DNA of 10,717 nucleotides from Bacillota bacterium (GTDB lineage Bacteria; Bacillota; Sulfobacillia; Symbiobacteriales; Symbiobacteriaceae), in NCBI GenBank assembly GCA_028287415.1, contig JAQBPS010000266.1, forward strand, positions 1 to 10,717, written 5' to 3'. The notes below the pieces were generated by a model, which made no database searches, was not told the origin of the DNA, and was given only the letters and a program-made list of their open reading frames with translations. The position numbers and the translations under genes are program-made. Below, piece after piece: positions 4,649 through 10,717 of this stretch (position 1 is the first letter of the stretch; each line of letters starts with the position of its first letter).

Positions 4649-6322
4649 ATGGATCTCGCACAGGCCATGCTGAGTCTGGTTGGAGCACTCGCGCCCCCCG
4701 TGACCGATCCGGACCCGACGGTGCGGATCCATCAGGGCCTGCTTCAGGTGCTCGCCGGACGCCACGTGGCCGGAGTTGCAGAAGCAGATGCCCAGCTGCT
4801 CCGCACCTGGCTGCAGCGTGCGTATGGTGATCGCCCCGACCCCGAGGCAGCGCTGTACCAGGACCTGCTTGACCACGTCATGGTGCGGGAGGGTGCGGAC
4901 CAGTTCGCCGTCCGCCGGGAACGCGGTGCTCACCGCGCCACAGGCGCGTACTACACGAACACCACGGTAGTCCGCTACATGATTGGCCGTGCCTGCGACT
5001 ACCTCCCGGGTGCCCGGTCCACCATCGATCCCGCCTGTGGCGCCGGGGCATTCCTCGAGGAGGCGCGCAGCCAGTTCGGTCAGCAGTTGCGCCTGGCCGG
5101 TCTCGACACCGACCCGGTTGCGCTCGCACTCTGCGCCAGGAACGTGCCCGGGGCTGACCTGCACGCTATGGACACCCTCCTGGAGCCGTTCCCCGGCGGC
5201 TATGACCTGTGCATGGGCAACCCGCCATACATAAGCACGGGACTGCGGGGGGCTGCGGCGCCCGACTGCGCCCGCCTTGATGCGCTCCGCCACCGTTACC
5301 CGGCCACTGCACAGTACAAGCTCAACACCTATCCGCTATTTGTGGAGCGTGGTCTGGAACTGGTGCGGCCGGGTGGCATCCTCGGGTACATCCTGCCCGA
5401 CTCATTTCTGTCCGGCCGGTACTTTGAGGGCATGCGCCGGCTGCTGCTCAGCCATACCCTGCTGGAACTGACACTGCTGAGGGACGATTTCTGGCAGCAT
5501 GGGCATGTCGGACAGAGTGTGATTCTGCTGGTGCGGAGAGGGCAGCCACCACCCGGCCATCACGTAGCGGTGCGGGTATGCGGCGGGGTGGATGAGCTCG
5601 CCCTGACCCCGGCAGTGCCCGTAGCGGTCGCGGATTTAGTATGGGGGCCGCGGCAACGCTTCCGCCTGGTTCCGGACCCCGGCTTGAGAGCGTTCGTTCG
5701 CAGCATGGAGTCATCGCCGGGCGCCACGCCCCTCGGCGCCCTTGTTCGGACTTACAGCGGGCTGATCGGCCGGCAGGGGCAACGCAGCCTGCTGCGATCA
5801 GCAAACCCGGCGCTGACAGGCCCCTGGGGCCGTCTATTGCGCTCCGGCAGGGAGATCGACCGGTACCAGCTGAACTGGGGCGGGGAGGAAGTCAGCCTCG
5901 ATCCGGCACTCATCAAAAGCGGCGGCCACACGGCCTACTACCGGCAGCCCAAACTCATGCTCCGCCAGACCGCGGATTCGCTGAGAGCGGTCTACGACGA
6001 CCAGGGCTTCTACTGCCTAAACAACATCCATGTGCTCGTGCCACGGGCCGAAGGGATCAAGCTCCACATGCTGTTGGCGATCCTCAATTCACGACCCGTC
6101 AACCGCTACTACCAAGCGATGACCATGGAGTCCGGCCGGCTGTATCCGCAAGTGGATCTTGACCTGCTGGACAGCCTGCCGGTCCCGCCAATTGAGGACG
6201 TGCTTGCGACCCGGCTCGCTGAACTCGCGTGGAAACGGCAGTGCGCCGCCTCGGATGAGGCGGCGCACCTGGACCGGGAGATTGATGCAGTCACAGCCGC
6301 GTGCTATGGGGAGGACGGTTAG
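4649..6322 (+). CDS. Solitary TaqI/Eco57I-type adenine-N6 DNA methyltransferase
   Basis: The 557-residue product carries all landmarks of gamma-class N6-adenine DNA methyltransferases in order: motif X GAYYTN (99-104), SAM motif I IDPACGAGAFLE (126-137), an acidic GLDTD motif, and catalytic motif IV NPPY (191-194). After about residue 370 a TaqI-like target-recognition region follows, with LMLRQTADSLRAV (436-448) and a GFYCLNNIHVL stretch. It should transfer methyl groups from SAM to adenine in a specific DNA sequence; the site cannot be read from sequence. It is too short for a fused Eco57I-type nuclease, shows no PD-(D/E)xK motif, and has no nuclease or specificity gene beside it. The ATG at 4649 has GGGAGGA (4637-4643) within the end of ispE and lies one base after the ispE stop, implying translational coupling. 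GC content resembles its neighbours, so recent transfer is not evident. Role as an epigenetic regulator is inference. Confidence 0.88.
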   Translation: MDLAQAMLSLVGALAPPVTDPDPTVRIHQGLLQVLAGRHVAGVAEADAQLLRTWLQRAYGDRPDPEAALYQDLLDHVMVREGADQFAVRRERGAHRATGAYYTNTTVVRYMIGRACDYLPGARSTIDPACGAGAFLEEARSQFGQQLRLAGLDTDPVALALCARNVPGADLHAMDTLLEPFPGGYDLCMGNPPYISTGLRGAAAPDCARLDALRHRYPATAQYKLNTYPLFVERGLELVRPGGILGYILPDSFLSGRYFEGMRRLLLSHTLLELTLLRDDFWQHGHVGQSVILLVRRGQPPPGHHVAVRVCGGVDELALTPAVPVAVADLVWGPRQRFRLVPDPGLRAFVRSMESSPGATPLGALVRTYSGLIGRQGQRSLLRSANPALTGPWGRLLRSGREIDRYQLNWGGEEVSLDPALIKSGGHTAYYRQPKLMLRQTADSLRAVYDDQGFYCLNNIHVLVPRAEGIKLHMLLAILNSRPVNRYYQAMTMESGRLYPQVDLDLLDSLPVPPIEDVLATRLAELAWKRQCAASDEAAHLDREIDAVTAACYGEDG

Positions 6323-7629
6323 CGGCCCTTCGTCCGGTCGTAAGCGAGGAAGTCCCCCCGCCCGCTGCTGCGGCGAAACGTGGCAGGTGCGCTCGTCCGT
6401 CCACGGGAGCGCCGGCGCCCCCGTCGGATATTCTTCACGGTCGTGCGGAAAAGCAGCAAGGCCAACATCACGCCGGCCGCCCACTTGGCGCCGCTCACGC
6501 CCCACGAACTGAGGTTCGCGGCCACATTGGGCTTTGCCGCAATCCCCTGCTGCGCCACGATCGGAAGCACTGCGAGGAGGCGATCCGCCTCGCGGATCTC
6601 CAGAGCGCCCACCTTCTGGCCAGCAGCCACAGGGGCTGATACGTTCTTCTGAAGCTTGGACTCCACGGTCACATTCGGCTTGTCCCCCTTGGGCGCCGAA
6701 ACGAGGAAGGCACCGTCAGGGGCGACCGCTACGGACGGCTGGAGCCCTTGCGCCACCGGGACGTCGGCAAGATGGAGCCCGGCGGGGAGGGCGCTTTTCT
6801 GCTCAAACGCGGTGAAGCCGTAGTCGAGGAGCTGAGCCATATCCGCATACTGGACTTGCTGGTTCGGCTCGCCCATGACAACACCGATCAGCATGCGACC
6901 ATCGCGCTGGGCGACATTGACCAGGGTGAGCCCCGCTTCCTCGGTGTATCCGTTCTTGCCGGCAATTGTACCGGCGTAGGTGGACAGCATCTGGTTATGG
7001 TTGTAGTAAGGCCCGTTGCGATCGCTCTTCACTGGCCAGTAGAATTCCTTGGTGCCTGAGATGCCGCGCAGGGTCGGATTAGCCAGGGCGACCCGGGCGA
7101 TCAGCCCCAGGTCAATCGCTGTGGTGTAGTGGTTGGGGTCATGCAGCCCCGATGGGTTTGCGAAGTTGCTGTGGGTGGCGCCGAGCCGCGTAGCCGTCTC
7201 ATTCATCCAGGTGACGAATTGTTCCGGATGCCCACCGCTGACGCCCTCAGCAATGGCCATGGCACAGTCGTTGCCAGATACAAGCATCAGCCCGTACAGC
7301 AGGTTTTGCAGCGACTGGTGCTCTCCACGCTCCAGGTAGCAGGAGGAGGAGTCAGCGGGCTGATCGACAGCCCGATCGGAGACATCAATGATCTGATCCA
7401 GCTTTCCATGTTCAACTGCGACAAGCGCTGTGAGGAGCTTGGTCGTGCTAGCAGGGAAATTGTGATCGGTCCCGTTCATCTGATAAAGAATTTGGCCGGA
7501 AGCAGCGTCCAGCAACACGGTGGCGCGCCCCTGTAGGGCAGGCGGCGAGTTACTGGCGGCAACTACGGGCATGGTTGTGAGTAGGCAGAGTAATGCTGCC
7601 ATACCGCCAATGGCAACCTTGTTGAACAA
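6319..7629 (-). CDS. D-alanyl-D-alanine carboxypeptidase (DacF/PBP5-like, S11 family)
   Basis: This low-molecular-weight penicillin-binding protein should trim the terminal D-Ala from peptidoglycan pentapeptides outside the membrane. The 436-residue product has a signal peptide (about 1-25, cleavage near VVAA-SN), the nucleophile motif S61-T-T-K64, and S118-G-N120. The third motif reads K225-N-G227 within AGKNGYTEEAG, where the family normally has KTG. A C-terminal beta-sandwich domain (about 275-365) follows, then a hydrophobic segment (about 381-395) and a very basic tail, indicating a C-terminal membrane anchor. TTG at 7629 is chosen because GGAGGG (complement of 7639-7644) lies nine bases upstream and it begins the signal peptide; the in-frame extension upstream to 8028 overlaps the divergent gene and is not protein-like. 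Its stop overlaps the methyltransferase stop tail-to-tail. No promoter could be assigned with confidence. Confidence 0.93.
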   Translation of the reverse strand: MFNKVAIGGMAALLCLLTTMPVVAASNSPPALQGRATVLLDAASGQILYQMNGTDHNFPASTTKLLTALVAVEHGKLDQIIDVSDRAVDQPADSSSCYLERGEHQSLQNLLYGLMLVSGNDCAMAIAEGVSGGHPEQFVTWMNETATRLGATHSNFANPSGLHDPNHYTTAIDLGLIARVALANPTLRGISGTKEFYWPVKSDRNGPYYNHNQMLSTYAGTIAGKNGYTEEAGLTLVNVAQRDGRMLIGVVMGEPNQQVQYADMAQLLDYGFTAFEQKSALPAGLHLADVPVAQGLQPSVAVAPDGAFLVSAPKGDKPNVTVESKLQKNVSAPVAAGQKVGALEIREADRLLAVLPIVAQQGIAAKPNVAANLSSWGVSGAKWAAGVMLALLLFRTTVKNIRRGRRRSRGRTSAPATFRRSSGRGDFLAYDRTKGR

Positions 7630-7675
7630 GGAAAATATCCCTCCGTCAAGTCCGTAGACGGGCAACTGCGTTAGA

Positions 7676-7738
7676 GATTCGCCCCGGATACGGCAGGCAC
7701 CTGCCCGCGAGTTGCATGACAGGTTTAGGATTCGCCCC
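7676..7738. repeat. Direct repeat pair in the divergent intergenic region
   Basis: GATTCGCCCC occurs at 7676-7685 and again at 7729-7738, 53 bases apart (about five helical turns). Both copies are preceded by TTAG (one with an extra AG) and have ATA or GGATA just after. Between them lies the palindrome GGCAGG-CA-CCTGCC (7692-7705). The second copy falls inside the spacer of the predicted promoter for the downstream genes, so these could be operator sites. Confidence 0.5.
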
Positions 7739-7745
7739 ATATTAT
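7716..7745 (+). promoter_or_regulatory. Probable promoter of the nucleotidyltransferase-purR-ilvA group
   Basis: ATGACA (7716-7721, five of six to TTGACA), an 18-base spacer and TATTAT (7740-7745, five of six to TATAAT) face right. It would give a leader of about 110 bases before the GTG at 7865. CCCC and GGGG flanking the -10 (7735-7738 and 7747-7750) form a small inverted repeat. Nothing resembling the Bacillus PurBox was found in the leader. Confidence 0.5.
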
Positions 7746-7864
7746 CGGGGCCAGCCATCAAAAAGAGGAATTCTGGACGGTTGCCTCGAAGGACTCTGTT
7801 TGTTTTGAACCACATGTCAAAGTTGATGCTGTGACCGTCCGTCAGTAAAAAGGAGTGATCGGGC

Positions 7865-8620
7865 GTGCCAGTGAACGTCATCCTGCTGGCCGGTGCTGCG
7901 AATACCGGTCCGCTTAAGGATGTCAGCCCTGTCACCAATGAGGCGCTTATCGATATAGGCGGAAAGCCCATGGTGCAGTACGTCATTGACGGCCTCCGCC
8001 AATCCCGGGAAGTCCGTCGCATCGCCATTGTGGCGCCGGCGGGTGAACTGGAGCCTCATGTAACCGGTGACAACCTGGAGTTTGTGCCGAGCGCCGGCAA
8101 TATTGTCGATAACGTCGTTCGCGCCACCCGACTCCTCCCCCAGGACGAGCAGATTCTGATCGCCACCTGTGATATTCCGCTTATTAATGGTGAGATCATC
8201 GATGGGCTGATCGACCTGTGCCGGGCGGTGCCCGCGGATCTCTACTACCCCATTGTCGAGAAGAGTGTGGGCGAGCTTAAGTACCCCGTTGTCAAACGTA
8301 CCTATGTAAATCTCAGGGAAGGCGTTTTCACCGGGGGCAACCTGTTCCTCGTCAACCCCGCGATTGTGGAGCGCACGGCGCCGAAGGTACGCAAGTTCCT
8401 GGACTACCGGAAGAACCCGCTCAAAATGGTGACACTGCTTGGCTTCTTATTTCTATTGCGCTATCTTGTGTTCAAGAATCTCAGCCTCAAGGAATTAGAG
8501 CAGAAGGTTTCGGACATGTGGGGAATCAAAGGGGCAGTCATTGTCTCTCCATGGCCTGAGGTGGGCATCGATGTGGATAAGCCAAGCGATTTGCAGCTGG
8601 CGCGTGCGGTTCTCTTGTAG
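7865..8620 (+). CDS. MobA-like nucleotidyltransferase family protein of unknown substrate
   Basis: The 251-residue product has the sugar/cofactor nucleotidyltransferase fold: N-terminal VILLAG, then NEALIDIGGKPMVQYVIDGL, a metal-binding C102-D-I-P-L, and the C-terminal GIDVDKPSDLQLA (234-246) with a second acidic pair. It should couple an NTP to a phosphorylated substrate, but the substrate cannot be named. The first loop is degenerate: LAGAANTGPLK replaces the LAGGxSxRMGxxK of MobA and relatives. A hydrophobic stretch at 188-203 may bind membrane or be a buried helix, as is common in this subgroup. GTG at 7865 lies nine bases after AAAAAGGAG (7847-7855); the GTG six bases later is an alternative. 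The gene precedes purR on the same strand with a hairpin between. Cytoplasmic location is likely. Confidence 0.82.
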   Translation: MPVNVILLAGAANTGPLKDVSPVTNEALIDIGGKPMVQYVIDGLRQSREVRRIAIVAPAGELEPHVTGDNLEFVPSAGNIVDNVVRATRLLPQDEQILIATCDIPLINGEIIDGLIDLCRAVPADLYYPIVEKSVGELKYPVVKRTYVNLREGVFTGGNLFLVNPAIVERTAPKVRKFLDYRKNPLKMVTLLGFLFLLRYLVFKNLSLKELEQKVSDMWGIKGAVIVSPWPEVGIDVDKPSDLQLARAVLL

Positions 8621-8632
8621 CGACTCTGTCCG

Positions 8633-8654
8633 GCCCCGGCCCCAGGGCCGGGGC
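8633..8654 (+). terminator. GC-rich hairpin between the nucleotidyltransferase gene and purR
   Basis: GCCCCGGCCC (8633-8642) pairs with GGGCCGGGGC (8645-8654), a nine- to ten-pair, very stable stem, followed by GTTTG. The short T-tract makes it a partial terminator or attenuator that would lower read-through into purR, whose start lies 20 bases on. Confidence 0.6.
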
Positions 8655-8674
8655 GTTTGCCTGGGGGTGCCGGC

Positions 8675-9490
8675 ATGCAGAAACTGACCCGGAGCCAGCG
8701 GCTGATTCATATCATGAAAATCCTCGTGGAGCGCCCGGGGGAACTGATTCCATTGCGGTTCTTGACCGACCGGTTTGACGCGGCGAAATCGACGATCTCG
8801 GAGGACCTGGCGCTGGTCAAGGAAGCCCTGGAGTCCGGTGGCTCCGGCAGGGTAGCGACCCATGCCGGGGCGATCGGCGGTGTCCAGTACTGGCCAGTTC
8901 CCTCAGCCGAAGAGGTGCAGGCCAGCCTGGCCGAACTCTGTCAGATGCTGGGCGATCCGGGGCGGATCCTGCCGGGTGGCTTTGTCTACATGACCGATAT
9001 CCTGACCGATCCGGCGTGGATCGCCCGGATCGGTGAGATCATCGCAGCCCGGTTCCACGCAGCGGCCCCGGACGTCGTCCTGACCGTCGAGACCAAGGGT
9101 ATTCCGCTGGCGCTCATGGTTGCGCGGGCCCTCGGCGTCCCCATGGTGATGGCCCGGCGGGAAGGGCGTGTCACGGAGGGCGCTGCGTTTAGCATCCACT
9201 ACATTTCCGGCTCCTCCCGCCGCATCAGCACCATGACGGTGGGCCTCAGGGCGCTCAAACGTGACTCGCGGGTGCTGATTGTTGATGACTTTATGAAGGC
9301 TGGGGCGACAGCCCGCGGTATGATCGATCTGGTCACCGAGCTCGGGGCGAGCGTCGCGGGCGTAGGGATTTTTGTGGCTACGGCAGAGCCCGCCAAGAAG
9401 CGTATCGATGATTACGTCTCCCTCCTGACCCTGGTCAACGTCGACGAAGATGAGCGCTCCGTCGTGATTCGGCCAGCGCTGGATTCATAA
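8675..9490 (+). CDS. purR: Purine operon repressor PurR (Bacillus type)
   Basis: PurR is a DNA-binding repressor of purine synthesis and transport genes that in Bacillus releases DNA, or fails to bind, when PRPP is high. The 271-residue protein has an N-terminal winged-helix domain (about 1-70, with LIPLRFLTDRFDAAKSTISEDL) and a phosphoribosyltransferase-like domain bearing the PRPP loop VLIVDDFMKAGAT (200-212). Conserved PurR blocks RILPGGFVYMTDIL, TKGIPLA and the SISYVSGSS-like IHYISGSS are present. Length and order match B. subtilis PurR (285 residues). ATG at 8675 is chosen for its match to the family start; GGGGG at 8663-8667 is a weak SD seven bases upstream. TTG at 8657 would add six residues. 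It follows the nucleotidyltransferase gene and is 21 bases from ilvA. No PurBox-like self-regulatory site was seen. Confidence 0.95.
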   Translation: MQKLTRSQRLIHIMKILVERPGELIPLRFLTDRFDAAKSTISEDLALVKEALESGGSGRVATHAGAIGGVQYWPVPSAEEVQASLAELCQMLGDPGRILPGGFVYMTDILTDPAWIARIGEIIAARFHAAAPDVVLTVETKGIPLALMVARALGVPMVMARREGRVTEGAAFSIHYISGSSRRISTMTVGLRALKRDSRVLIVDDFMKAGATARGMIDLVTELGASVAGVGIFVATAEPAKKRIDDYVSLLTLVNVDEDERSVVIRPALDS

Positions 9491-9511
9491 GCATAAAAGG
9501 AGTGACACCGC

Positions 9512-10717
9512 TTGTCGGTGACCCTGGAGGATGTAAAAAAGGCGCGACTGGCCCTGGAAGGTCATGTGCGACCGACCCCGCTGTTCCATTCGCACAACAT
9601 TAGCACTCAGCTGGGTCTGCCGGTCTATTTTAAGGCGGAAAACTTACAGCGGGCGGGCTCATTCAAGGTACGGGGCGCATTCTATAAGCTGTCTTCGCTG
9701 ACGGAGGAAGAGAAGGCCCGCGGCGTCATTGCCGCATCGGCGGGCAATCATGCGCAGGGCGTGGCCCTGGCAGCGCAGACCCTGGGCATCAGCAGCACGA
9801 TCTGCATGCCGGAGGGCGCCCCCATCACAAAAGTCGAGGCCACCCTGTCTTACGGCGCCAGCATTGTGATGCATGGGCAGACCTATGACGATGCGTACGA
9901 GCGGGCGCTGGAATTGCAGAAGGAACACGGCTACACCTTTATTCATGGGTTTGATGACCCCTATACCATTGCGGGGCAGGGGACGCTCGCCCTCGAGATT
10001 CTGGAAGACCTCCCTGATGTGGCAACGGTGTTTGTGCCGATCGGCGGGGGCGGCTTGATTTCGGGCGTCGCGCTGGCGCTCAAGGCGCTGAAGCCGGATG
10101 TGCGGGTGGTGGGCGTGCAAGCGGCGGGCGCCCCGGCTATCTACCTTAGCCGGCAAAAGGGCGAGCTGGTGGGCACCGACTCCGTCCGGACCATCGCCGA
10201 CGGCATTGCCATCAAGCGGCCGGGTACCTTGAACTGGGCTCTGATCCAGCAGTATGTCGACGAGGTTGTGCTGGTCGATGAGGAAGAGATCGCCCAGTCG
10301 ATCCTGGTGCTTTTGGAGCGGGCCAAGCTGATGGTCGAGGGCGCCGGCGCCGTGGGGCTGGCGGCCCTGCTGGGGGGCAAGGCAGCCAACGTTACAGGCC
10401 CCGTGTGCGTCGTGCTGTCCGGCGGGAATATCGACGTGAACGTCATGTCCAGGATTATCGAGCGTGGCCTCGTCAAGGGGGGGCGGTACGTGCGCCTCAC
10501 CACCTTTGTGCCGGACCGCCCGGGCGGCTTGCAGCGCCTTCTGGCGACCGTTGCCGCAGCGGGTGCGAATGTGATTGAAGTGCATCACGAGCGGTGGCTG
10601 AACAAGGTGACGATCGGCGAGGTTGAAATCGACCTATCGCTGGAGACACGGGATTCCCGACATGTTGAGGAGATCCTCGCGGTTCTGCGGGGGGACGGGT
10701 ACCACGTCACGGTGATC
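9512..10717 (+). CDS. ilvA: Threonine ammonia-lyase with C-terminal ACT domain (partial at window edge)
   Basis: This PLP enzyme converts threonine to 2-oxobutanoate and ammonia, the entry to isoleucine synthesis or a catabolic route. The visible 402 residues include the PLP lysine K52 in SFKVRGA, the substrate loop SAGNHAQG (76-83), the phosphate-binding GGGGL (178-182), and the late SGGN motif. An ACT domain begins near residue 326 (YVRLTTFVPDRPGG). The single short ACT domain places it in the roughly 400-residue class (often annotated ilvA or tdcB), not the two-ACT E. coli IlvA. No stop is reached, but the family length suggests only a few residues are missing. TTG at 9512 has AAAAGGAG (9495-9502) nine bases upstream and lies 21 bases after purR, so it is probably co-transcribed with it. 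Confidence 0.94.
   Translation, partial: MSVTLEDVKKARLALEGHVRPTPLFHSHNISTQLGLPVYFKAENLQRAGSFKVRGAFYKLSSLTEEEKARGVIAASAGNHAQGVALAAQTLGISSTICMPEGAPITKVEATLSYGASIVMHGQTYDDAYERALELQKEHGYTFIHGFDDPYTIAGQGTLALEILEDLPDVATVFVPIGGGGLISGVALALKALKPDVRVVGVQAAGAPAIYLSRQKGELVGTDSVRTIADGIAIKRPGTLNWALIQQYVDEVVLVDEEEIAQSILVLLERAKLMVEGAGAVGLAALLGGKAANVTGPVCVVLSGGNIDVNVMSRIIERGLVKGGRYVRLTTFVPDRPGGLQRLLATVAAAGANVIEVHHERWLNKVTIGEVEIDLSLETRDSRHVEEILAVLRGDGYHVTVI

Noticed and set aside
5641..6162. 173-residue open frame inside the methyltransferase gene
   Set aside because: It is an out-of-frame shadow in GC-rich DNA with low-complexity, Pro/Arg-rich translation; the methyltransferase motifs continue across it in the other frame.
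7627..7760. Leftward promoter GATAAT (complement of 7741-7746) for the carboxypeptidase
   Set aside because: No acceptable -35 hexamer was found at 16-18 bases, and attempts to match sporulation sigma-F or sigma-G consensus also failed.
7630..8028. 133-codon upstream extension of the carboxypeptidase frame
   Set aside because: It would overlap the divergent nucleotidyltransferase gene and place the signal peptide internally; the TTG at 7629 with GGAGGG upstream explains the start.
9659..10588. 309-residue minus-strand open frame
   Set aside because: Antisense to ilvA, whose motifs run through the entire stretch; the His/Gln/Arg-rich translation is typical of an antisense shadow.
1..10717. 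Mobile elements, prophage or a multi-gene defence system
   Set aside because: No transposase, integrase, terminal repeats or defence partners were seen; the methyltransferase stands alone among housekeeping genes.

Overview
The window reads as chromosomal, housekeeping DNA from a GC-rich, Gram-positive-type Firmicute. The main clue is gene order. From yabE to purR it follows the Bacillus subtilis yabE-(rnmV)-ksgA-(yabG)-veg-(sspF)-ispE-purR neighbourhood, with losses and replacements. Veg and a PRPP-domain PurR are Firmicute-type proteins. High GC, consensus sigma-A promoters, strong Shine-Dalgarno (SD) sequences and heavy use of TTG starts suggest a deep GC-rich lineage such as Symbiobacterium relatives. 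That placement is inference; no sequence search was possible.

Layout: (1) 18-490 is the end of an rRNA operon: 5S rRNA, then tRNA-Val(CAC), tRNA-Glu(TTC) and tRNA-Arg(CCG), closed by a perfect 15-bp terminator. (2) 674-1738 is yabE, a membrane-anchored DUF348/G5/3D cell-wall protein with an extended -10 promoter. (3) 1812-2708 is ksgA, separated from yabE by a terminator-like hairpin. (4) 2760-3242 is a YkuK/DUF458 RNase H-like protein with its own extended -10 promoter. (5) 3411-3698 is veg, behind two tandem promoters (one almost perfect) and followed by a terminator. (6) 3781-4647 is ispE, followed one base later by 4649-6322, a solitary TaqI/Eco57I-type adenine-N6 DNA methyltransferase. 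(7) 6319-7629 on the minus strand is a D-Ala-D-Ala carboxypeptidase whose stop codon overlaps the methyltransferase stop. (8) 7865-8620 (nucleotidyltransferase of unknown role), 8675-9490 (purR) and 9512-10717 (threonine ammonia-lyase, running off the window) form a plus-strand group behind a probable promoter at 7716-7745. The intergenic region shared with the carboxypeptidase carries repeats.

Functionally the window joins translation (5S, tRNAs, 16S dimethylation by KsgA), envelope work (YabE, carboxypeptidase, Veg), isoprenoid precursor synthesis (IspE), purine control (PurR) and branched-chain amino acid entry (IlvA). No phage, insertion sequence or CRISPR was seen. The most unusual element is the apparently orphan DNA methyltransferase coupled to ispE. 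Next are the carboxypeptidase with KNG in place of KTG, the uncharacterised nucleotidyltransferase, and the absence of the 5S-maturing RNase M5 gene from its usual place before ksgA. I found no clear evidence of a wholly new multi-gene system.
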